From: Branchiostoma lanceolatum
Lineage: Eukaryota; Chordata; Leptocardii; Amphioxiformes; Branchiostomatidae
Reading direction: 5' to 3'
DNA length: 64,000 nt
Assembly (NCBI RefSeq): GCF_035083965.1
Contig: NC_089728.1
Location: 17,175,955-17,239,954, forward strand
The notes beneath the pieces are model-generated. The model did no database searches. It was not told the DNA's origin and was given only the letters and a program-made list of their open reading frames with translations. How positions within the stretch are numbered: the stretch's first letter is position 1; each line of letters begins with the position of its first letter. This document shows positions 22,215 to 33,300 of this stretch, one piece after another. Position numbers and translations under genes: made by a program.

Positions 22215-23513
22215 TTAGGTTGCAACAGCAGGCATCTTTACTGTATTTGGTGAGACTACGGAGAGCACATTCGGACGGCTAGAGTTCTGTGTGTTTATGG
22301 GATTCTCCGCAGCTCTTCGACTGACTGCCCATTTTGACAGCTGTCCAGCCCGATTGTCCGTATTCGGCCCGGCAGCTTCCATTGCTCGCGCACCTCCAAC
22401 AGTCCGAATGTTCACCGCTTGATTATTCGATGACCGCCCGTACCCCAACTTTTCACGAACCGCGTTGGCGAGTCGTCTCGCCCTGCGATGCGCAGCTTCC
22501 CGAATCTTCTTGATCCTGAGCGCGTAGATGACTGGGTTTATCGCTGAATTGCAGAGTGCGATCACCATCCCCCAGTATGGCCTTGCATCTGTCTCACAGT
22601 CTTCTCTTGCCAAGCACGAAAATTGCCATACAGCCCCGATGCAAATCGGCAGGCAGAAGGCGACGAACACCGCCGCAATGATGATAACTGTCACCTGCTT
22701 CTTCAAACTGGTTTTGGTCTGCTGGTGTTGTCTTGTAGCGACTCGTTGTTCTCTACGTCTTGCGGCGGGCAGATCGTCTTGAGGGTTTTGAGGGGGAGTG
22801 TTTCTTGAGACGCGTCGCTTCAGTACGATGAAGATTCTGACGTTGACGAAGACCACTATCACTACGGCCATCAACAGGATGGTATTTATAAGGATCGCGT
22901 AGCTTACTGGTACGAGCGATACGCAGTTCTCTATGTTCATATCGATGCAGTTCCAGCCCATGAGAGGAGACAAACACACAAGCACACAAACTGGCCACGC
23001 CATCCCCAAACTCACGGCAACGTGTCGCCCAGACATGCGGGTCTGGTAGAATATAGGGTGGAGGATGGCCAGATAACGGTCCACGGACAGGAGGATCACG
23101 CCAACAGCTGATAAGACCAGCACTAAAAAGAAGGCACAGACTATGCCCAACACTGTCAACGGTCCCGGCAGTTCAAAGTTGAAACTAGCGTAAAGGAAGA
23201 ACGAGAACAAACCTGCCAGACAGTCCGTTGTAGCAAGGTTTGCCACGAACAGGTACATGGGTTTGGACAGCTGATGGTTTTTCAGCACTGCGGACAGAAC
23301 CACACCGTTCATGAAGAGAGCTATTGTCCCGACGACGGCGGACACGATCCCGACTTTCCTGTTCTCGTCTAGAATCGGCGCGGGAAGATGAGAGCATGCA
23401 GCTACTGCCAGGTCGTAGTCCATTTTGTTTTCCAGGTACCAGCGGAAACACGGCTCGAAAGTCTCGAATACCGTGGAATTTCCTACGGTCAAGTTACCGG
23501 TACTGCCGTTCAT
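22215..23513 (-). CDS. rhodopsin-class GPCR, lysophospholipid/cannabinoid/adenosine (MECA)-like, single exon
   Basis: Uninterrupted 432-aa frame from ATG at 23513 to stop at 22215. Seen: N-glycosylation sites at Asn2, Asn7 and Asn12; seven hydrophobic segments; N-x-x-T-x-D in TM2 (ANLATTDCLAG); VDRYLAILHP at the TM3 end; LSPLMGWNC entering the second extracellular loop followed by a nearby second Cys; NPVIYAL in TM7 and a basic helix 8; a long Ser/Asn-rich tail. There is no cysteine at the usual position just before TM3, while paired cysteines sit within loop 2 (GWNC...ENC). Known: that loop arrangement and the P-L-x-GWNC signature are typical of S1P/LPA and cannabinoid receptors. Inference: plasma-membrane receptor for a lipid or related small ligand; ligand and G protein cannot be read from sequence. 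Intronless, as is common in this cluster. Confidence 0.88.
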   Translation of the reverse strand: MNGSTGNLTVGNSTVFETFEPCFRWYLENKMDYDLAVAACSHLPAPILDENRKVGIVSAVVGTIALFMNGVVLSAVLKNHQLSKPMYLFVANLATTDCLAGLFSFFLYASFNFELPGPLTVLGIVCAFFLVLVLSAVGVILLSVDRYLAILHPIFYQTRMSGRHVAVSLGMAWPVCVLVCLSPLMGWNCIDMNIENCVSLVPVSYAILINTILLMAVVIVVFVNVRIFIVLKRRVSRNTPPQNPQDDLPAARRREQRVATRQHQQTKTSLKKQVTVIIIAAVFVAFCLPICIGAVWQFSCLAREDCETDARPYWGMVIALCNSAINPVIYALRIKKIREAAHRRARRLANAVREKLGYGRSSNNQAVNIRTVGGARAMEAAGPNTDNRAGQLSKWAVSRRAAENPINTQNSSRPNVLSVVSPNTVKMPAVAT

Positions 23514-24037
23514 CTTGTGATGTTCAAACTGCAGAAGAGTATTTTGCCTATCGCAAGAAACGCTGATCTGAGGCGCTTTCTAGCTTTCCATAGATGACTA
23601 CCTCCGATAATCTGACGGCAACACCTGCCAACTGGTCACGCACGCAGAGAAAATATCATGGTTCGCTACAGTACGTCAGTGTTGCCATGGTTTCCCCCCG
23701 CCTAACCTCTAGCATTGCCATGACAACAATCACCAGACGATATTCCTTTCATACATTTGATTAAGATGCCAATTGGACATCAGAAGGGAATTCTGTGGTG
23801 TTGAACAATACCATCCCTCAAGATGAAACGCTCCTCATATAGCAAATACCCATCCTTTTAATCACAACTTAGGCCACGTGGGTTTTATTATATGGATGAC
23901 ATCCGCGCGCGCATCAATATCGATTTTCGTCCTCGTCAACAAACAACAACAAAGAAGGTTTTTGACCATATTGTAAATCGTACAAAGAAGCTGCAAAATG
24001 AAAATAAATGTAGTGTGCTAGTATCACCAAAATAAAA

Positions 24038-24335
24038 GCAGATATGCAATGGATGTCACTTGAAGACAGAAGAACAACGTCCAGACTTTGCATGATGTAC
24101 AAAATGACTAGCAGACTTCAGACTGATAAGTATCTAATGCCAGCTCAGAAGAGGACTAGATATAGTCATGCTTTTAAGTACCAGAGTACCAGCCAACGAT
24201 TTTTTTTAAAATTCGTATTTTCCGAGAACCATAGAAGAGTGGAACTCGTTGTCATCAAGTGCTGTAGGAGCATCTTCACTAAACCGTTCACTTTAAAGAA
24301 CGATTGCAGTCAGATATGCGAAGACTATGTGTAAC
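24038..24335 (+). pseudogene. LINE reverse transcriptase C-terminal fragment
   Basis: Open frame with MSLEDRRTTSRLCMMYKM, then LMPAQKRTRYSHAFKYQS; this matches the end of CR1-type reverse transcriptases. It is followed by a conserved 3' UTR at 24336-24440 (ataaccagctgctgccac...gtgtgttacgcc). Confidence 0.75.
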
Positions 24336-24440
24336 AGACCGTTCGGTGTAATATAACCAGCTGCTGCCACGCCGTGTGCCTGCGAAGCTGGTGTGTTACG
24401 CCTAATGGTGGTTATACCGGCTATATAGATACAAAATACA
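24336..24440 (+). mobile_element. LINE 3' UTR
   Basis: Contains ataaccagctgctgccac, cctgcgaagctggtgtgtta and a ggttataccggctata end. The same block is seen, more decayed, at 53365-53460. Confidence 0.65.
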
Positions 24441-24845
24441 GATAATCGTTTTTGCCAGGAAAAGTGTTCTTTTTTCTAGTACTTAAATAAACAAACGGAC
24501 GAGGCAGCATTATGTTCAATGGCAAGTATATCTAGTGCCAGACCGGCTACAGACAGTTTATTTATTCAGGGCCTGAAACGTGATATCTTAGGGAGAAAAA
24601 AATGTTGTTTGTAACTAACTCTGTGCATAACGCTCCCGTCTGACGTCGAAGCTATTCACGGGCTGATCTTTACATGACGTTTTTAATAACCGTAAAATTT
24701 GCCTACCTTTTTATTTTAATATTTCGGTGTCCTTCATCCCAATATGATTCAAACGCGAACTGAGCGCGTGACATCTAGCACAAATGAGGAATTTTCTAAT
24801 AACTGCTGCGCTATTCCAATACAACTACTCTTCTATTAAGGACAG

Positions 24846-25170
24846 GTTGGGTAGTCTCAAAGGCACCCAGAACATTTTATGAGGCTTGAAAACTAGAAAT
24901 ATTCTAGTTGCTGTAATCTTTATGAAATTGACATTTAATGCCACTGTTGGACTTCTTATCAAAAGTGCTCAAAAGGGGCACAAAAATAAGCTACATGGTG
25001 ATCTTTTAGCAAATAGACCGATATTATAGCCCGCCCACCTCCGTCAAAAATGTAGAAAGGCAAAATCAAAACATGAAAATGCATAAATAAAAACGGACAT
25101 GTAGTCACTCTCTCATAGGTTGAACCGCTAATTGTGATGGACAGTCAAGATCAGTCTATTAGGCTTTGGA
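24846..25170 (+). mobile_element. interspersed repeat family R, full copy
   Basis: Starts ggcacccagaacattttatg; opposite orientation to 20095-20425. A second, partial copy follows at 25191-25340 in the same orientation. Confidence 0.75.
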
Positions 25171-25190
25171 TTTTCTTTTTTTTGTGGGTT

Positions 25191-25340
25191 TGGGTAGACT
25201 TAAAGGCACCCAGAACATTTTATGAGGCTTGAAAACTGGAAATATTTTAGTTGCTATAATCGTTATGAAATTGACATTTAATGCCACTGTTTACCACATT
25301 TGCGTGCGGATTTCTTATCAAAAGTGGTCAAATGTGGCAC
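25191..25340 (+). mobile_element. interspersed repeat family R, partial tandem copy
   Basis: Repeats the first 150 bases of the 24846 copy (cacccagaacattttatgag through ttgacatttaatgccactg). Confidence 0.75.
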
Positions 25341-25443
25341 AATTACTGTATTTGACTTGCATTTACATTATTTGAGTATGCCCGTCGTAAACTGTGCATG
25401 CGAGTATGCGTATTTTGTACTTGTGTTTATGCATGTGTGTGCG

Positions 25444-25477
<34 letters not shown>

Positions 25478-25539
25478 CATCTGCGTGCGTGCGTAAAATA
25501 CTGTAATACTTAAGATATACAGTGTATTCTGAATTTTTC

Positions 25540-25617
25540 AGCTGGTTGCCGGGATCGTGGATGCGAATACGATACCGGAGCGATGAAGGACATGGAAAAC
25601 TTCTGTGCAAAACGATG
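25540..25617 (+). pseudogene. duplicated, broken copy of the SDR terminal exon
   Basis: After the same tttttcag acceptor, the copy reads ctggttgccgggatcgtgga, then tgaaggacatggaaaactt and tgtgcaaaacgatga, matching 17605-17689 except for substitutions and a net 8-base deletion that shifts the frame. No other SDR exon lies near it, so it is a non-functional duplicate. Confidence 0.85.
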
Positions 25618-25639
25618 ACGTCATGGTCCACCGCTTGAC

Positions 25640-26045
25640 ACTGTTCTACACGTAGTGTAGCTGACATACTCTACACGTGGTGTAGCTGACCTGATCTACA
25701 CGTGGTGTAGCTGACATGATCTACACGTGGTGTAGCTGACTTGATCTACACGTGGTGCGTGTAGCTGGCATGATCTACACGTGGTGTAGCAGACGCGCTC
25801 TACACGCGGCGTAACTGAGACATGCTCTACGCGTGGTGTAGCCGCTGACACGATCTACCCGTTGCGCATGTAGGTAACACGATCTACACTGTGGTGCATC
25901 TAGCTGGCATACTCTACGCGTGTGTAGCTGACACGATCTACACGTAGCGCATGTAGCTGACACGATCTACACTGTGGTGCATGTAGCTGCATGCTCTACA
26001 CGTGGTGTAGCGGACATGATCTACACGTGGTGCATGTGCACCACT
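25640..26045. repeat. 25-bp minisatellite, duplicated and diverged array
   Basis: About 15 copies of a ctacacgtggtgtagctgacatgat-type unit, longer and more variable than the array after the real SDR gene at 17708-17922. Confidence 0.9.
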
Positions 26046-26309
26046 TTGGCATCTATGAACTTATTGAGATTAAAGCAGATGCATGCTGCACCTTTTATGA
26101 AAGTGTGACAAGCCCGATGACGTTTACGATAGTCTGTTAAAAGTTATTGTTTGTTTAAAATGCCCCCTCTGTGACATACATCGCACTGGCATTAGAGTCT
26201 AGTAGCAGAGGCACCGTAGATATCGTATTCTTAAACTATAACCAGTAACAAGTTGCACCAGCCTACTCCACGTCTTCCTTACATCAAAAGCTATATGCCA
26301 CCAAAGGAT

Positions 26310-26483
26310 TAAGGCCATAGCTTGTCTAGAACAGACAGACAAACGGACGTTCTGCTGCAGTACTAAGGTCACATACCAGGGGCCCAGAATCGACCTTGAC
26401 TTTCGTCTTCCCATGACCAACATACCGAATATCATTACTATCCAGCAAGAGGTTCTTACGTTATGCTGACTACAGACGCGCAA

Positions 26484-26564
<81 letters not shown>

Positions 26565-26610
26565 ATAAAAACAATACCTCCATTTTTCATGGAGGTAACA
26601 ATAGCGTCGG
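26310..26610 (-). mobile_element. microsatellite-carrying interspersed element
   Basis: Contains gttctgctgcagta, aggtcacataccagggg, aagaggttcttacgttatgc, a pure (CA)n tract (26488-26562) and a cctccatttttcatggagg hairpin. The same order is seen at 29440-29660 and, in opposite orientation, at 61600-61800. Confidence 0.75.
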
Positions 26611-26699
26611 GGGTAAGTCGACATTGCAGACGATTATTTTTCTTAGCAATACTTAGCAGAGGTGTTCTTAGTACAGTTTGTCAAAATACATTGTGGTAG

Positions 26700-26935
26700 C
26701 TGCAGGCGCAGAGGGGTGGGTGGAAGAGTCCACCTCCTTCCAAGCGGAGGGGGTAGTTGAGAGTGTTTGGTCAAAATGATGTATTCAAGGACAACAACAC
26801 AAAGCTAGATAGGACATTGGAAGGGGTATAGGGTTTCATCGGGAGAAAGAAAGCAAGGAGACTTGAGTGTCGTATCATAACGAACAAAATACCGAAGAAC
26901 GTTGGCATCATAGCGATCGTTCAGATGCCTGTGCA
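26700..26935 (+). repeat. continuation of the SDR 3' segmental duplication
   Basis: Matches 18450-18690 (gggtgggtggaagagtcca, gttgagagtg, ggagaaagaaag, ggagactt). With 25340-26150 it shows that the duplicated block spans about 1.4 kb, interrupted by the element at 26310-26610. Confidence 0.65.
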
Positions 26936-27317
26936 TATGTTGACCACCCCTAATACAAGCACACACCCTAAATAAATAAATGTTTGTATAGCGTCATGTT
27001 ACCAGTGAAGTTTAAAATGAGCTCTAATAACGGTTTATATTTTCTTGATTTTGTCCTCAAGGCAAAAAACAGAGGATACATGTATATATTATATACAACT
27101 ATTGGCCGGCTAAGCATGTATGCGTTAGTATGGTCAAGGAGGTTTAAACCTCCTTGGTATGGTTGGGGCCATAGTACGTAAACAGCATTCCACTGTTGCA
27201 CGTAAACAAGTACATCAGAGTTGACACGAAAAGGTCGTTGACCCGAAAATGTCACCGAGTAGCGTCACTCAAGTGTGGCAGTGCAGTTCATCGAAAGGTG
27301 TTGTAAACTAAAGAACC

Positions 27318-30300
27318 ATGGAAATGGACGGCGACGGTAAAGCCTATAAGGTTAGATCGCCAGGTAGTGCGGATAGCGGCGGTTCGGTGTTGTGGAAGGC
27401 GGCTACGGGAGTGTTGTTGTTGGTGTGTATCGCTCTGGCGGTCGCGCTGGCCGTGGTGGTGACAGGGGACGTCAAGCCGTGCGGTGCAGGCATGGCGGCG
27501 GTGACCGTGCTGGACGGGCCCCCGGGCGTGTTCGACGATCTCACGGCGGCGGAAATCAAGGCGGCCCGGGACTACCTGTTGAGCGTGACACCCCTGGATA
27601 TCAAGCCGATGCAAGAGGCGACTTTCTACGACAACTACATCTACGTTGTTGGTACGCGATGTTGTTTGTTTCTCTGAAATCTAGCGCAACCGTGCGAGTA
27701 TAACTGTCACTTGACCCTTGCCTCTACCAGGCTCCAGATGTGGCTGGCCGGAGGTAGCTAGCCAGTCCTCTGCAGGGCCCCCGAACGGCGTTTATTAGTT
27801 TGGGGAGCGCTGATTCGTGATTTTCAACTTATTGGGTTCTTTGCGGCCGCGTGGCGCGTTGGATACACCCGATCCCTCGATCTCGGAAGTTAAGCAACGC
27901 GCGGTCCGGACAGTGCTTGGATGGGAGACCAACCAAGGACGTCCGGATTGCTGTAGCCTCACGACACGAAGCTTTCCACGAAATCGTCTTCCGGGAGGGA
28001 CGTAAAACGGGGGTCCCGTGCTCGAGGAGGTGCCTCGAACACGTTAAACAGCCTCATTACCCTACACAGTGGGTACCTGCCTGTGGCACTGGCTGCAAAT
28101 ACACCTGATATTATTATTATTATTTGGCTGGGGGTGGGGGCGTATCTGCTTGGGGGGCCGTAACCCATACGGCGGTAGAGGAAAGGGTCAAAGGTCAGCC
28201 GTGTGTAACAGATTCTCATGATAGGGCGTTCAAACAACTGATATACAGTCAAACCTGTCCTAAGCAACCACTCAATGGACTGGGACTGGGTTTAGACACG
28301 CATTGCCAAGCACACTCGGAGTACACTCAGCCGAAGTCCGACTCAAGTGCGGTCTGTTTACACACAGGGCCGCGAAGTGAGTTGGAACCGCGGCCCAGCT
28401 GTGCCGGCGGTGTGACGACCGCAGTATTATTGTCTCGCTTTGCATCATGACCAACTTGCATCACAGAGTGCACAAAAATTATGAAAAAGATACCGAAAAA
28501 TTATGAAATGAAAAGTAAGAAACAAATTTCCAATTTTGCACTTTTCCAAACCGCTGACCTGAGCAATGCATAACCTAGTAGACTTGGAGTCGACTCCGTA
28601 GATTTGCATACACACGTCAAGTAAACGCAACTTGAGTCCAACTTGAGCATGGTCTCGAGGTTACTCAAAAATGGTTGCTGAGGACAGGTGGTTGCTCCCG
28701 ACAAGTTGGTTAGTTGTGCTACACTGTACTAATAATGTAACGATTATGCAAATGAGGACATCATTGTTTGCATGGTGGTAATTACAAATGACCGTAATTT
28801 GATACCTGTTGTATTTGGAATTAACTTTAAAAAGTCGAACATCATCAAAAATCAAATTTGCAAATCAGAGCCTCATTTGCATAACTGATCCGAAAATACT
28901 AGAATAGCCGTCTTTGCTAAGATAGGACTTCCATACGTTGACTTACATGTGTTATGTGGGTATACAAGGTCATCAACTTATATAATATATGCAAATGAGT
29001 ACCTTTTTTCAGAATCGATGAGAAGCCTTTAGAATACATTATTTGCAAAGGTTTACATCATTTGGCGAAATTTTTGTTTGTTTTTTATTCAAGGAAACAT
29101 CAAACAATACAAAGAAATGGACGAAGACAAAGTGACGGCGGACTCGAGTTGTACTCAACATATATTCTCGCCGCCACTTGTACATTGTAGAAAACAGAAT
29201 AGTTGACACTAAAACTATTAAATGGTAAATGAACAAATACCGATACCTAGTTGATACGAAAGTCCGACCTCCCCTCCCAGAAGAAAACAAGGAAAAGGGA
29301 CATGCATATACCTGAAAACGTTTTGCTTCAGTGATGTTATCTTCTGTGGCTAACATTATTTCACAGTTGATGCAAGAAGAACAGAGCAAACAAGCTATCT
29401 GTCACTCAAAAATCAAGACCACGTACAGGTCAAAAGATACAAAAATTGAAGTTCTGCTGCAGTGCCAAGGTTACATACCAGGGGGCCCAAAATCGACCTT
29501 GCATTTCGGTTTCACAACACCCGCCCACATACCAAACATCATCGTAATCCATCAAGAGGTTCTTGAGTTATGCTGACTACAGTAGTGCGGAAACACAAAC
29601 AGACACACACACAGACCCACCCAAAACTATATCTCCATTTTTCATGGAGATAACTACCACGTATAGAAATAAAGGTTGTTTAACATTGTCAGAGAGGATG
29701 TTGAGATTAACTCTGTGTCCAAGAATCCCAGAATGTTGTTTATATTGATGTACACTAGTAGTGTACTTGATGTACACTAAGTCTTATATTTGTCGTTCCC
29801 GCGATCGGTTTGGAAATGTGACCCTAGCATAACAATTTTGTATCCCTTTCAGAGCTTCACCTTCCACCCAAGGCCGAAGCTCTAGCGTACCTGGACAATA
29901 ACGGCCCCCGGCCAGAGAGACAGGCCTTAGCGACGGTGTACGGTGCCGGCAGGGCGCAGCCCGTGGTGGAACAGTACGTGGTCGGGCCCCTGCCCAACCC
30001 CACCCGCCACACGCCCTACACACCGTCCCGTAGGAAGAACCCCATCCCGTGGCACAGCCGTAACCCTGACGGCAAGGAACAGACGTTAACTCGCGAGGCA
30101 CTGAGGCAGGCAACACGGCAGATAGACAACATTCTGGCGGTACGATTTCATCAACTTAAATAGTCTTCCGCTAGGTATAAGGTTCTGGGTACGACTTAAA
30201 ATCTGACTTTTTTAATTAGTCCTGATTGTATAATGCCGGAACTGTGCGTGGTTCTCGCCTTAACTTTTGCTCCTTATTGCTCGATGATCGTTACCGCGTA

Positions 30301-33300
30301 TATCGTTTTTGAAAATGACGTCATAAATCCGCCATCTTGGATCCGCCATCTTGAATTTTGAAAAATACAATTTATTTCAGCAAATAACCCTAAAACACAA
30401 TGGAAATTAATTTAAACGCTTATTTGAATGTTGCCGAAAAAATTTTAGGAGAAGTCATCAAGTTTGGCGGCTCTAGTATAAGCCGTTCATGCGTTATGCG
30501 ACATGAAAGTTGTCGCGGGCCTCAAAGAGCACCCCCCCCCGTCTGAATAGGGTTAACCTTGCTGTGTTGCTATGTTGTGATCCATGATGTTTTGTCATGT
30601 TACTCTATGCTACGTTATATCATGTGATATAGTGTTTATCAAGTTAGGCCATGTTGAGTCGATTATATATATGACATCCTCTGGGAACCCCAAAACTGAT
30701 ACGAGCGTGAAAACAAAAAAAGTTTGGCAAAAGATTTTGCATTTATTATGAAATCTACGTGCATGGTCATAATGGTTGAACAATTGACTAAACACACATT
30801 GGAATTTACATTCTGCAACGTTAGTATCCATTTTCTGAAGTTTTTTTTTCAATATACGGCATATATCATGTGCTCTCTTTGCAGCTGCGGTCGAAGACTT
30901 TTGTTGTGTGAAAACATAGAGTCCATTCCAAGTCACCAAGAGGGTTGTTATTGTCCTAATTTACAAATGTTTTCAATCTATTGTAATTATTTGTGTGAGA
31001 GATTTCATACTTTAGAAATATTTTGAATGTGATTTCAACTTTATAAATATTTCTCCGGTTTTCTTAAACTTTAGAAATATTCATCATATGGAATATGATA
31101 TTTCTAACAGTTTCTAAATAATGGTAACGGCATTCTACCATTATTTACCATTATTTACAATTTCCTACCATTTTTTACCATTATTTGTAACATCTTTATA
31201 AATAGGTCAGAGGGCTCGGAAGAAAGCAATTCACACATCCTTGCGAAGTATAGGGAAGAATGCTTTCCACAAAGGACCCAACAGTGTCCCGCAGTGAAGT
31301 CTAAAGATGTACAAAAGCAGACAGAAGGGCCGGATTAGCACCTACTTTTATGGGGGCAATCACCATTCTACCATTGTCAACCATTTTCTACCATTTTTTG
31401 TAAACATTTCTAAAAGAGAAAGAATCACATCAATGTTTACAAATTATTCAAAATAAAGAGATTTTTGTGCAGTTCCTTTCAAAATACTTCTAAATAATGT
31501 AATCGACTTCAAATAAATTCATATTTTTATATTCAATCTTTTAGAAAAATTTAGAACTATTGTCAGTCAGATATTCCTTTATTAGAATTTTTCTAAATCA
31601 TTACAAATATTATTATAAAACCCTCTTGGTGACTTGGAATGGACTCTATTCTCCAAGCAGAGGTTAGTGGGGGAAGATCGAACGTGACGAGACAAAAAAA
31701 CGGGGCATATGATAAAAAGGTCACGATCTTCCCCACAACCTCTGCTTGGAGAGTATGAAAACGGAAAAAAAAATTATGTCATCCTTAATCAAATCAACAT
31801 GTCACCTGAAAAGAAAAATGGCTGCTTGACCTACAGGAAAGTTTTGACGGGTTCAAAGACAACGACTGTGGCGACCGCTGTCTGCTGACCCTCGATTCAG
31901 TACCGCGAGGCTTTAAGAGTGGCGAGAGGATGACATGGTACCGCTTCCACAGGGCCATGGAGGGGTTTTTCCTGCATCCACTTCCCTGTGCGGTAGAGGT
32001 TGGAAAACCCTTTTAATGAATCCGTTGGTCTCAAATTCCGCTTCAATTGTCATGAATCCAAAATAATTTAAAATTGTACATCTTGGGGTAAAACAATAAA
32101 TATGGTTTTGTTTTAGGGAGCAGTTGAGTGGTCAACAAGTAGTATACAGTATTGTAAGGCAGTTGCTACTGTACATGGAAATTCCAATTTCCACATTTCA
32201 GCTAACTTTTTTAACTGCCATGGCACAGGAGCCAACAATATACATTTGAATTGATTTTGAAATAGCCTCAAATGCTAGAATATTGCTCGTGGGCATAAGA
32301 TAAAGACTTGATTTGCATGAGTAATGAGTATATTCTCGAATTCCAATGTTTTTCATAATGGGACTTCAGTACATGTAACATATATATATATTAAGTTAGT
32401 TAACGGTGAACATCACCATGCATAGAGTATGTAAATTGGAAAGTCATTTGCATCATTAATGATGATATGAATGGAATTCTGCCAAATGATAGGAGTTTTA
32501 CACATGCAACATGTCATTTTCGTAAAGAAGACCGTGAATTGAAACAGATTACGCTATAATTAGAACCGTATTTCCATATTCAATGAGCTCGAGATAAGAT
32601 AAAACAAGAAATTTACAAAACTCCAAATACATCACGGAGGTGTGAGATCATTGAACTCTTGCTATTGATAGGTTTCCATATAACAATTCTTCTCTGTTTG
32701 CTTTTTGTTGTTAACTTTGCAGCTCAACCACTCAGACATTGACCACACTCGATGGCAGGTTGTCCAAGTTGAATACAACGATCAGTACTTTCCATCAATC
32801 GCCGACTTTGTCCAAAGCTACAACGACGGAAGCGCGCAAAAAGTCCGAGTTCCCGCTCCAACCGGTGACGCCGCACTGTACTCGTCCCTCCGCCGGCACG
32901 GATCCCCCGTACAGCCGGCGGAACCTCTCCGGGGACCGGAGCTGATCGAGCCCGACGGCAGACGGTATAAGGTGACGGGGCGCCACGTAGAGTACATGGG
33001 CTGGAGTTTCGACTGGCGGCTCGCCACGACGTCCGGCCCGCATCTCTTCGACGTTCGCATGAACGGGGAGCGGATTCTCTACGAGCTGGCTATGAAAGAG
33101 ATCGCCACCTTCTACTCCGGCTCAGACCCGGTCATGACCTCCAAGTTCGTCGACGGCGGGCTGCCAATCGGTGGAAACTTCGAACTCGCCAGAGGCATCG
33201 ACTGCCCGACGACAGCGACCTTCTTCGACACAGTCCACATGATGGACAACACAGGTCCCGTGATCTACAAAAACTCCGTATGTGTGTTCGAACTGAACAC

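Noticed and set aside
27843-27958. Functional 5S rRNA gene
   Set aside because: Many changes in the 5' half and direct continuation into a SINE body and (att)n tail; a SINE head fits better.
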